From Diogma glabrata (lineage: Eukaryota; Arthropoda; Insecta; Diptera; Cylindrotomidae), in assembly GCA_963693315.1 (NCBI GenBank), contig OY856188.1:191696097-191760096 (forward strand): a stretch of 64,000 nt of DNA, in the 5' to 3' direction. This document shows positions 9,983 to 19,837 of the stretch, piece after piece. Under the pieces are notes generated by a model, which saw only the letters and a list, made by a program, of their open reading frames with translations, was not told where the DNA came from and made no database searches. The translations under genes were made by a program, and so were the position numbers. Position 1 is the stretch's first letter; the number at the start of each line of letters is the position of its first letter.

Positions 9983-11592
9983 ATTACTTCGGTCTGAAAG
10001 ACCTAAGTATTACATTCATGAGCCAAAAGTGAAATTCTTACCCCCACTTTTTTTGGCATTTCTCGACGTTTTAGGACCTACTGATTCTAAAAAAGCAAAA
10101 AAAAAAAAATGTATGTCTGTCTGCCGGCCGGCCGGCCGTCCGTCATTACCTACGCTGCAGGGAAAACGGCTGGACGGATTTCAAAAATTTTTTTTTCTAA
10201 AAATAGGTATTCACAAGGGACAGGTCCGAAAGGACGCTGTGTTCGATAACTGTACCGGAAGTGTGTCAAAAAAATCATTATGTGTGTCAAAAATAGCAAA
10301 TTTTCATATTTTTGGCTTAAAAAACGTTAATATAAAGTGATTACGAGTAGGAACATTAAATTTGGAGAAATGTTGATGGTCGGGATTGGTATGTGAGATC
10401 AAAAACTAGATTATTGCATTATAAGTTTGTCAAAAAAATATTGTCAAGTGTGTCAAAAGAAAGATTTTTATTTATTTTTTACCTAATTTTTTGGAAAAAA
10501 AAATAAAATTAATTGTTTGTTTGAAATGAAGTTTTATTATTATCATTGAGAATTATGGCATTATAAGTTTGTCAAAAAAATGTTGTCAAGTGTGTCAAAA
10601 GATTTTTATTTAGTTTTTTACCTAATTTTTTGGAAAAAACTCGATTGCTTCTTTGAAATGAAATTTTATTATTATTATTGAGAATTATGGCATTATAAGT
10701 TTGTCAAAAAATGTTGTCAAGTGTGTCAAAAGAAAGGTTTTTATATAGTTTTTACCCAATTTTTTCAGAAAAAAATAAAATTAATAGTTTGTATGACATC
10801 ATATTTTATTATTACTATAGAGAATTATGGCATTATAAGTTTGTCAAAAAATAATGTCAAGTGTGTCAAAAAACGATTTTATTTATTTTTAGCCAATTTT
10901 TTGGAAAAAAAATGTAGCTGTTATTATGACATAAATGTAATTTAAAAATGAAATTGGACATGGAAATTTTTGATTGTTATAGTTTTTGAAATATTTATGG
11001 AATTTTGAAAAAGTTTGTATTTTTGATTTTGTAATAATTTTTGCAATATTCTTAGAATTTCCGCCAAAGTTTTAATTGTTGATTTTGTAAGAATTTTTGG
11101 AATATTTTTAGAATTTTGAAAAATTTTAAATTTTTGATTTTATTATAATTTTTGGAATTTTGAAAAAATTTTTAATTTTTGATTTTGTAATAATTTTTGC
11201 AATATTTTTAGAATTTTGGAAAAAGTTTGAATTTTAAAGAATTTTTGAAATATTTTTGGAATTTAGAAAAAATCTAAATATTTGATTTTATTCTAATTTT
11301 TGGAATATTTTTGGGTTAATTTTTTAATTTAACAATATTTTTGGAATATTGATTACAATTTTCCGGCAACGTATTGATGTTTCGTGTTAGTTTTGTAATA
11401 AATTTTTAAACAGATATAAAAAATACTAGTTCTTTATCAAAGAGTTATGTTTGATATACCTCGCTGCCCAAAACTAAAAACCATGTCCTCATAAAAGTTT
11501 TTTGCCGAAAACTATATCAAAATCCTTAACCCAGACCGAAGTCTTGATATCTCAGAGCTGTGAGATTTCAGCCCCTCCATATTTTTGCGATT
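9983..11592 (+). mobile_element. R2 element, right arm of head-to-head inverted pair
   Basis: Forward R2 copy, also exactly 1610 bp, so the arms are in register with no net indel. The 5' end begins ATTACTTCGGTCTGAAAGAC; tandem units start with GCATTATAAGTTTGTC near 10428, 10559, 10689 and 10831; near the 3' end CAGACCGAAGT repeats the 5' arm in inverted orientation and a hairpin TCTCA...TGAGA precedes CAGCCCCTCCATATTTTT. A 103-codon open frame (10029-10340) is not kept in the other R2 copies, so it is probably not coding. Confidence 0.9.
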
Positions 11593-12009
11593 GATATAAT
11601 AAGTTAACCCATTGCAAATAAAGTTTTAGTATTAATATTCATTCGTAACAGTGGAACTTTTCAAAACAAAATGTTTTTTTACTATACAAATTGGAAAACG
11701 AATTTGTACATTAAAAAATTATAAAACTATCAAATTAGAATTATTAAAATAAATACATACATGATAAATACATACATAAATACATAAATACAATACATGA
11801 AAAAAAGTAATACAAATTGACAACCTAACACTTTTACATGTGGGATAATATTAAAAAAATCTTTAGGTTTAAAAACTTTGGTTGAATGAACGCAGTCATC
11901 TGATATTTGAATACCTATAAAATATCAATACTATTTGTAGCGAGGGGGCCCCTGTGCATGAGGGGCCCGAGGCGGCCGCCTCTTCCGCCTCTATGGTAAT
12001 CCGCCACTG
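11593..12009. other. hAT-1 right-hand subterminal region
   Basis: Non-coding end of hAT-1. Contains ATAAATACATAC-type short repeats (about 11745-11800) and a GC-rich palindrome-containing block (GGGGCCC, GGCGGCCGCC) just inside the terminal repeat. Confidence 0.6.
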
Positions 12010-12017
12010 CGACGAAG
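12010..12017. repeat. hAT-1 target-site duplication, right
   Basis: CGACGAAG, identical to 6178-6185. Confidence 0.92.
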
Positions 12018-12321
12018 CGACATAAATTTCCCAAATCCAACTTTTTTGTATTGTACAACAACAACAACGAAATTGTGATACTGACAGAATTTTACGTAGT
12101 GGTAAATAATCACCATGCTGGTACTGATGTTTAACATTTTTGATGATTTCATCGTAATACAATGCTTTTAGTTCATTTTCTTCTGCAACTTCGGGTGATA
12201 TATCATCAAGGAGTGTATGTCTTATGGACTGTAAAACTTCTTGTGATTTTTTTAGTGTAGAACTGGAACGTGTACACATTTTCTTTTTTATTGGAGATAC
12301 GTTTTCCACTAAATGAGGCAC
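12018..12321 (-). pseudogene. Unidentified coding remnant, 5' part (split by hAT-1)
   Basis: Minus-strand frame beginning MPHLVENVSPIKKKMCTRSS, followed by NELKALYYDEIIKNVKHQYQ and HGDYLPLRKILSVS. It runs straight into the hAT-1 terminal repeat; its natural continuation is at 5866-6185 beyond the transposon. Short related frames upstream (to about 12620, DSQPDSNNSSTIDP and ISVSEPEESINPMRF) look like the decayed N-terminal part. Family not recognised. Confidence 0.4.
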
Positions 12322-13255
12322 TATATAGCTATTAATATTCTTGAATGAGATGAGATCGTTGAATTTTTAATAAATTTGGTGATATAAATCGCATGGGGTT
12401 TATACTTTCTTCTGGTTCACTTACACTAATTTCAGACATTCTAGGTTGGACTGCTCTTGTATTTATAGAATTACCCATAGTACTTGTAATTGCCACTGTT
12501 CAATTATTTCAGACTCTCTACAAGGGTCAATAGTACTTGAATTATTTGAATCAGGTTGAGAGTCTAATAGCTCGATGCAACATAAAGTATATAAATACCA
12601 TTTAAATTTGGTCCGCAATACAAAATATATCAAACGTTTGCTTTTCAGTTTCCACACAAATTTACACAATCGTGTTTCAAGATTTATTCAAAATTTAGAA
12701 ATTTTCACATTTTGTTCTTAGAATCAACAAAAAGCTTTTAAATTTATAGAAATAACTTAGTGTATTTTTTCTTATATCAAACAAACATGTTTCGCAAATT
12801 TTTATATTTAAGCTCTGAAATACGATTGTTGACAGTAAAATAATAAAATAAAAGCATATATTTGAAGAACTTTATGTTAACTATAAAAAAATATTTAGTG
12901 TCAAACGAGTTGTTTTAATTAAACTTTTTGTGTTCTAAAAGTAACTATGTATGTATGTATGTACATTGTAATTAAATTAGTTACAATAGCTTTGTTAAAA
13001 AATCGTATATATTTTTGCAAACAACAAGTCAGTGTAAAAGACGCGACGAGAAGCCATAAAATTTTTTTCCAAACATATAAATACATGGGTTTTCTGAATT
13101 CTGAAAATAAAAGAAAATCATATAAAACTATTATATACTTATAATTAATTATAAGTTTTTAACGATTATTGTCATCATTAATAACAAATTGCCGTATTGC
13201 TAAAATTCGTTGTTATCATTAACAAATTTTAGTATTCATTATATTATAAAGATTT
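12322..13255. other. Unassigned AT-rich region
   Basis: Contains the decayed upstream part of the coding remnant (to about 12660) and a short TATG run (12942-12962). A 65-codon plus-strand frame has no recognisable domain. Confidence 0.35.
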
Positions 13256-13540
13256 TTTTCTATGCGAAAAGTTAACTAGTGAAAAAGAATAACAAATTAA
13301 AGTTGCTATGGTTTTTCATATAATTTTACAAAGTATTTTAAACAACGTAACCATGAAAAAATAGAATATGAATCTTGAATGTTTTGTTGTCGATTTCTAA
13401 TTTTATAATTTAGAGTAAATATCGATTATATGTATTATATCATAGTAAAAATTGCATTTCCTACGCGAGATAAAAACGTTTTTCAAAAAAACAATGTTTT
13501 CATCTCTTGTAGAAAAATATACTATTTTCTACGACTGAAT
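13256..13540 (-). repeat. R3 MITE copy
   Basis: Reverse complement of the R3 sequence at 46699-47028. One end reads TTTTCTATGCGAAAAG, the other holds a fold-back (CTACGCGAGATAAAAACG against CATCTCTTGTAG). This copy lacks the extra hairpin that sits in the loop of the 46.7-kb copy. Confidence 0.7.
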
Positions 13541-13567
13541 TTATAATTGGAATGAATTGAATTACAA

Positions 13568-15098
13568 ATTACTTCGGTCTGAAAGACCTAAGTATTACAT
13601 TCATGAGCTAAAAGTGAAATTCTTACCCCCACTTTTTTTGGCATTTCTCGACGTTTTAGGACCTACTGATTCAAAAAAACAAAATTATATGTCTGTCTGC
13701 CGGCCGTCCGGCCATCAAAACCGACGAAATCTAGCAAACGGCTGAAGGAATTTTAAAAATTTTGGTTTCTAAAAATAGGTACACTCAATGGTAAGAGCCG
13801 AAAGGACGATGTGTTCGATAACTGTACCGGAAGTGTGTCAAAAAATCGTCAAGTGTGTGAAAACAAGGAAATATGCATTTTTTTGCTTAAAAAATGTTCA
13901 TTTTAATTGATTACGAGTAGGAACAAAGAATGCGGAGAAATCTTGATGGTCGGGATTGGTATGTGATACCAAAAACTAGATTATTGCATTATAAGTTTGT
14001 CAAAAAAATATTGTCAAGTGTGTCAAAAGAAAGATTTTTATTTGTTTTTTTACCCAATTTTTTGGAAAAAAATTAAATTATTATTTGTATGACATCAAAT
14101 TTTATTACTATTGTAGAGAATTATGGCAATATAAGTTTGTCAAAAAAATAATGTCAAGTGTGTCAAAAAATGATTTCATTTATTTTTTTACGCAATTTTT
14201 TGGAAAAAAAATTTAGCTGTTTTTATGACGTAAATGTAATTGGACATGAAAATTTTTGAATTTGTTATAGTTTTTGAAATAATTTTGGAATTTTAAAAAA
14301 AGTTTGTATTTTTGATTTTGTAATAATTTTTGCAATATTTTTAGAATTTTGAAAAAGTTTTAATTTTTGACTTTGTGAGAATTTTTGCAATATTTTTAGA
14401 ATTTTGAAAAATTTTTAAATTTTTTATTTAATTATAATTTTTGGAATTTTGAAAAAAGTTTGAATTTTTGATTTTGTAAAATTTTTGCAATATTTTTAGA
14501 ATTTTGGAGAAAATTTGAATTTTTAAGAATTTTTGGAATATTATTGGAATTTAGAAAAAGTTTAAATAATTGATTTTATTCTAATTTTTGGAATATTTTT
14601 GGAAAAGATTCAATTTTTAATTTTGTTTAATTTTTACAATATTTTTAGAATTTTTGAAAAAAAATTTAATCTTTGATTTTGTAATAATTTTTTGAATGTT
14701 TTTAGAATTTTGAAAAATGTTTGATTTAATTTAATTTTTATAATATTTTTGGAATTTTTGAAAGAAATTTGAATTTGTGATTTTGTAATATTTTCTCGAA
14801 ACTCTAAATGGAGAGGTTTTTGAGTAGTTTGCTGATTGTATCATCTTTTCACTAAATTATGTAAATTTATGATCTGTTAATTTTCCGGCAACGTATATTG
14901 ATGTTTCGTGTTAGTTTTGTAATAACTTTCTAAACAGAGATAAAAAAATACTTGTAATTTGACAAAGATATACATCGCTGCCCAAAACTAAAAACTATCC
15001 TCATAAAAGGTTTTTGCCGAAAACTATATCAAAATCCTTAACCCAGACCGAGGTCTTGATATCTCAGAGCTGTGCGATTTCAGCCCCTCCATATTTTT
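13568..15098 (+). mobile_element. R2 element, diverged forward copy
   Basis: Starts ATTACTTCGGTCTGAAAGAC and ends with CAGACCGAGGTCTTGATATC, a hairpin region and CCCCTCCATATTTTT. It is 1531 bp with fewer tandem units (two of the 130-bp type) than the inverted pair and more AT-rich periodic repeats. The reading frame seen in the pair is frameshifted here, which argues that R2 is non-coding. Confidence 0.88.
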
Positions 15099-16051
15099 AG
15101 TTATAAAATGTACCACGTTTCTTTGCTGGTTTTACTTTTCATTATCATTTCAAATTAAATCATTAGTGAAAAAAAAACTTTACGTTACTTTCACGACGTC
15201 ACAATCTAAGTAATTCGGGAAGTAATTACTTTCAGATAGTATAGAAATAGAAAGAAAGCTAAGAAGATAGAAAGCGATTGAATTATAGTAAAGAAAGATA
15301 GAAAGCGATTGAATTATAGTAAAATCTTATTTCGCTACTTTTAAAAACTCCAAAATAGCTACTTGCCAACAATTCAAAAATATTCGTTGAACACACTTAT
15401 CGAAAGCAAAATTGCGTCCATCAACACCTCAGAACGCACGTGGTTGTGAACCTAGATCTTAAAAGATCTATTTGTTGTTGTGTCACATATTGTAAGTCCT
15501 ATTACACAACATTAAAACTGTTTTTCGGCAAACGGTTGTAAAGTTTAACTTTACTAGCGAGAAAGTTAAAGTCTTACTTTTTTTATGTATAATCAAAGCG
15601 GCCATTTTTTTCTACGGCGGGAGTGAAGTAATTTCATATTTTTACGGCGGCAGAAAAAGTCGCTATTTCTTTCCATATTTTTACGATATTTGTTATTTTT
15701 TTCAAACAAATTGTATGACAACTTGTCATAGTCATACAATTGTATGACAATTGTATGACTATGACAACAAAAAATAACATGTATTTTTATTGGACGATGA
15801 AATTTTAAATTATTGTATAAAAAGCCCTTTCAAAAGTTTTGAATAAACAAAACTGATGAAACCCTTAGATTATACCGAATACAAAGAAATTTATGTAGAA
15901 AATTAATAGATGCAAAGAAACATCTATAATTTATTAGGAAAGAAGCTAAGAAATTTGGTGAGCACCCAACTGGTTCACGAAATTTTTATAAAGCCGCTAC
16001 GTTAAGGCTATTAAACAAGGAAATTTTTTTAAGTCTTCTATATCTCCGTCT
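15099..16051. other. Unassigned region with R4 fragment and short tandem repeat
   Basis: Holds a short tandem duplication of about 30 bp (GATAGAAAGCGATTGAATTA at 15268-15329), an R4 forward module (about 15415-15515), and a run of TTGTATGAC repeats (about 15710-15765) that is partly palindromic. Nothing coding. Confidence 0.5.
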
Positions 16052-16853
16052 AGGGTAGCGAAATCCCAAATTCGACGTCCCCGCCGTTCTGCCTGGGTAA
16101 TGCTGACATAATTAGATTGGTGCATCGGAGACAAGCAGGTTAAAAACTGCTTAGTCAATGACGCTTCATCACGAAAAATTAGTGCCTTAAAACCAATGCG
16201 ACACAAGCGTCTGTTCTCCGTGTTAGGGGCGGCTGGGAGCGGGCTTCTGTCTTGGATAAATCGGCTCGCTATATAAACGTGTAAAAAGGTTGTTTCTGGT
16301 AACTTTAAGATGCAGAACGGTCCCATTCACGGCAATTTGGGTTGTGGCTAAGGTTAACACCCTTACCCCGGAACTAATTTGTTAAATTGGGTAATCAGAA
16401 AGAGAATAACCGACCCAGACACAAAAATTTTACCTGTACGTGAAAAATGACCAGACTACCGAATTGGAACGTGCGCAGTCTGAGCGCTCTTGATGCTCTT
16501 ATAAGTCTAGAAACAGAGGCTGAGAGGTATGAGATGGATATCATAGCTCTGCAAGAAATTAGACAGCCGATAATCGGAAAACAAGATATGGATAGTCACT
16601 CTTTATACTGTAGTGGTCATCCTTCTCGAAGAGAATTTGGTGTACTCATACAAGAAGCTGTGATGAAATTCATTCCGGTCAATGAGAGAATCTGCCACCT
16701 ACGGGTACGCGGACCAACAATAATTCTCTAATTGCCGTGCATGCGCCTACTGAAGCTAAGACCGTCGACGAGAAGGATACTTTCTACATAGCACCGGAAG
16801 AGGTTATGAAACAAACACCAGCACGCGACTTCATTATGGTTTTTGGTTTTGGC
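16052..16853 (+). mobile_element. Non-LTR retrotransposon, 5' end only
   Basis: The leader (about 16052-16446) matches the leader of the element at 25845. Coding sequence begins at 16447. The element is cut at about 16853, where R2 sequence begins, so only the first part of the endonuclease remains. Confidence 0.75.
16447..16853 (+). pseudogene. AP-endonuclease-like domain of non-LTR element, truncated
   Basis: The endonuclease of such elements nicks target DNA to prime reverse transcription. The frame shows NWNVRSLSALDALI and EMDIIALQEIRQ, the first two conserved blocks of APE-type endonucleases (catalytic N and E), then LIQEAV. A frameshift or stop at about 16731 separates this from HAPTEAKTVDEKDTFY, which is the next block. 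Sequence stops before the GDFNA block. Confidence 0.8.
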
Positions 16854-16854
16854 A

Positions 16855-17229
16855 TGCTCGATAACTGTACCGGAAGTGTGTCAAAAATTCGTCAAGTGTG
16901 TCAAAACAAGGAAATTTGCATAATTTTTTGGATTTTGTAAGAATTTTCGGAATATTTTTACAGTTTTGAAAAGATTAAATATTTGATTTTATTATGATTT
17001 TTTAAATAATTTTGGAATTTTGAAAAAAATTTGTATTTTTGATTTTGTTTTAATTTTTGTGAGATATTTTTAGAATTTTGGAAAAACTTTTTTGAATTTC
17101 AAATTTTTGAAATATTTTTAGAATTTTGGAAAAAGTTTAAATTTTTGATTTAGTTATAATTTTTGCAATATTTTAAGAATATTCAATTTCAATTTTCAGT
17201 TTTCAGTTTCAATTTTCAGTTTCAATTCA
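16855..17229 (+). mobile_element. Older R2 fragment, left piece
   Basis: Begins inside R2 (GATAACTGTACCGGAAGTGT) and runs through the AT-rich periodic part. It ends in CAGTTTCAATT repeats, into which a younger R2 (17230-19410) is inserted; the same CAGTTTCAATTTT resumes at 19411. Confidence 0.7.
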
Positions 17230-19410
17230 ATTACTTCGGTCTGAAAGACCTAAGTATTACATTCATGAGCTCAAAGTGAAATTCTTACCCCCACTTTTTT
17301 TGGCATTTCTCGACGTTTTAGGACATACTGATTCTAAAAAAGCAAAAAAAAAAATGTGTGTCTGTCTGTTGGCCGTCCGTCCGGCCGTCCGTCCGGCCGT
17401 CACAACCGACGAAATCTAGAAAACCGCTGGACGGATTTCAAAATTTTTTTTTTCTAAAAATAGGTTTACTCAATGGGAAGAGCCGAAAGGACGATGTGTT
17501 CGATAACTGTACCGGAAGTGTGTCAAAAAAATCGTCAAGTGTGTCAAAACATGGAAATTTGCATATTTTTTGCTTAAAAATCGATCATTTTAAGTGATTA
17601 CGAGTAGAAAATTTAAATTTGGAGAGATCTTGATGGTAGGGATTGGTATGTGAGACCAAAATCTAGATTACTGCATTATAAGTTTGTCAAAAAAATGTTG
17701 TCAAGTGTGTCAAAAGAAAGATTTTTATTTATTTTTTTACCCAATTTTTTGGAAAAAAATTAAATTAAAATCTTGTTCGAAATGAAATTTTATTTTATTA
17801 TTGTGAACTATGGCATTATAAGTTTGTCAAAAAAATGTTGTCAAGTGTGTCAAAAAAAGATTTTTATTTATTTTTTTACCCAACTTTTTGGAAAAAATTA
17901 AATTAAAATTTTGTTTGAAATGAAATTTTATTATTATTATTGAGAACTATGGTATTATAAGTTTGTCAAAAAAATGTTGTCAAGTGTGTCAAAAGAAAGA
18001 TTTTTATTTATTTTTTTACCCAAGTTTTTGGAAAAAAATTAATTTAATAATTTGTATAACATGAAAATATATTATTATTATAGAGAATTATGGCATTATA
18101 AGTTTGTCAAAAAAATAATGTCAAGCGTGTCAAAAAATGATTTCATTGAATTTTTTAGCCAATTTTTTGGGGAAAAAAATGTAGCTGTTTTTATGACGTA
18201 AATGAAGTTGAAAATGAATTTGGACATGGAAATTTTTTAATATGTTATAGTTTTTAAATTTTTTTTGGAATTTTGAAAAAAGGTTGTATTTTTGATTTTG
18301 TAATAATTTTTGCAATATTTTTAGAATTTTGGAAAAAGTTTTAAGTTTTAATTTTGTAAGAATTTTTGGAATATTTTAGGAATTTTGAAAAAAGTTTCAA
18401 TTTTTGATTTTGTAATAATTTTTGGAATATTTTTAGAATGTTGAAAAAAGTTTGATTTTATTATAATTTTTACAATATTTTTGGAATTTTGAAAGAAATA
18501 TGAATTTGTGATTTTGTAATATTTTCTCGAATCGCTAAATTGAAGGTTTTTGAATAGTTTGCTGAAAATATAATTAAAAATGAAATTGGACATGGACATT
18601 TTTGAATTTGTTATAGTTTTTGAATATTTTTGGAATTTTGAAAAAGTTTCAATTTTTGATTTTGTAAGAATTTTTGGAATATTTTTAGAATTTTGAAAAA
18701 TTTTAAATTTTTGATTTTATTTTAATTTTTATAATTTTGGAAAAAGTTTCAATTTTTGATATTGTTATAATTTTTGTAATATTTTTAGAGTTTTGGAAAA
18801 AGTTTGAATTTTTGAATTTTTAAGAATTTTTGGAATATTATTAGAATTTAGAAAAAGTTTAAATATTTGATTTTATTTTAATTTTTGGAATATTTTTGGA
18901 ATTTTGGAAAAAGTTTCAATTTTTGATTTTGTATAATTTTTGCAATATTTTCAGAATTTTTGAAAAAAGTTTAATCTTTGGTAATAATTTTGGAATATTT
19001 TTAGAATTTTGAAAAAAGTTTGATTTTATTTAATTTTTACAATATTTTTGGAATTTTGAAAGAAATATGAATTTGTGATTTTGTAATATTTTCTCGAAAC
19101 GCTAAATGGAGAGGTTTTTGAGTAGTTTGCTGATTGTATCATCTTTTCACTAAATTATGTTTATTTATGATCTTTTTTAATTTTCCGGCATCGTATTGAT
19201 GTTTCGTGTTAGTTTTGTAATAAATTTCTAAACAGAGATTAAAAAAATACTTGTACTTTAACAAAGAGTTATGTTTGATATACATCGCTGCCCAAAACTA
19301 AAAACCATGTCCTCATAAAAGTTTTTTGCCAAAAACTATATCAAAAACCTTAACCCAGACCGAAGTCTTGATATCTCAGAGCTGTGAGATTTCAGCCCCT
19401 CCATATTTTT
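17230..19410 (+). mobile_element. R2 element, longest forward copy (2181 bp)
   Basis: Complete from ATTACTTCGGTCTGAAAGAC to CCCCTCCATATTTTT. GC-rich GGCCGTCCGTCC block near the 5' end, at least three 120-140-bp tandem units (start GCATTATAAGTTTGTC, 17675 onward), long AT-rich periodic section, CAGACCGAAGT and TCTCAGAGCTGTGAGA hairpin near the 3' end. Its extra length over the 1610-bp copies comes from more periodic repeats. Confidence 0.88.
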
Positions 19411-19640
19411 CAGTTTCAATTTTTGTTATAATTTTTGCAATGTTTTTAGAATTTTTTTCAAAATTCAATTGAAGTTTCAATCTTTGACTTTGTAATAATT
19501 TTTGGAATATTTTTTGAATTTTGGATTTTTTAAAGTTTAAATTTTTTTTTGTACTATATAATTTTTACAAAATTTTTGAAATTTTGAAAGAAATATGAAT
19601 TTTTGATTTTGTAATATTTTCTCGAAAATCTAAATGGAGA
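19411..19640 (+). mobile_element. Older R2 fragment, right piece
   Basis: Continuation of the AT-rich R2 body interrupted by the younger copy, starting CAGTTTCAATTTTTG and ending around the TCTCGAAAATCTAAATGGAG motif that other copies also show. Confidence 0.6.
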
Positions 19641-19837
19641 CGTTTTTTAGTAGCTGATTATACGAAAAAAGTGTTCGTGAGTATTGTTTGTTGCAAATAA
19701 TATTATTGTTCAAGGAAAATATTTTTAGTATTTGAACAAAATTTGTTGTTTTCTATACACAAGAAATTGTTTGTCATCAGTGATAGAAAGCTTTTGTGGC
19801 AAACAGTTATAACATAAAAAGTGTTTGCGATAAATAC

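Larger units (their letters stand above)
6186..12009 (-). mobile_element. hAT-1 transposon (DUF4371 type), degenerate, with nested R2 pair
   Basis: Terminal inverted repeats CAGTGGCGGATTA (6186-6198) and its complement (11997-12009) are flanked by a perfect 8-bp duplication CGACGAAG (6178-6185 and 12010-12017), the hallmark of hAT. The minus strand carries a broken transposase (6246-7961). Without the R2 inverted pair (8217-11592) the element is about 2.45 kb. The right end has a GC-rich subterminal block (about 11940-11995) unlike the AT-rich surroundings. Confidence 0.93.

Noticed and set aside
10029..10340. 103-codon frame in R2 and its mirror in the left arm
   Set aside because: The copies at 13568 and 17230 break or shift this frame, as expected for non-coding sequence.
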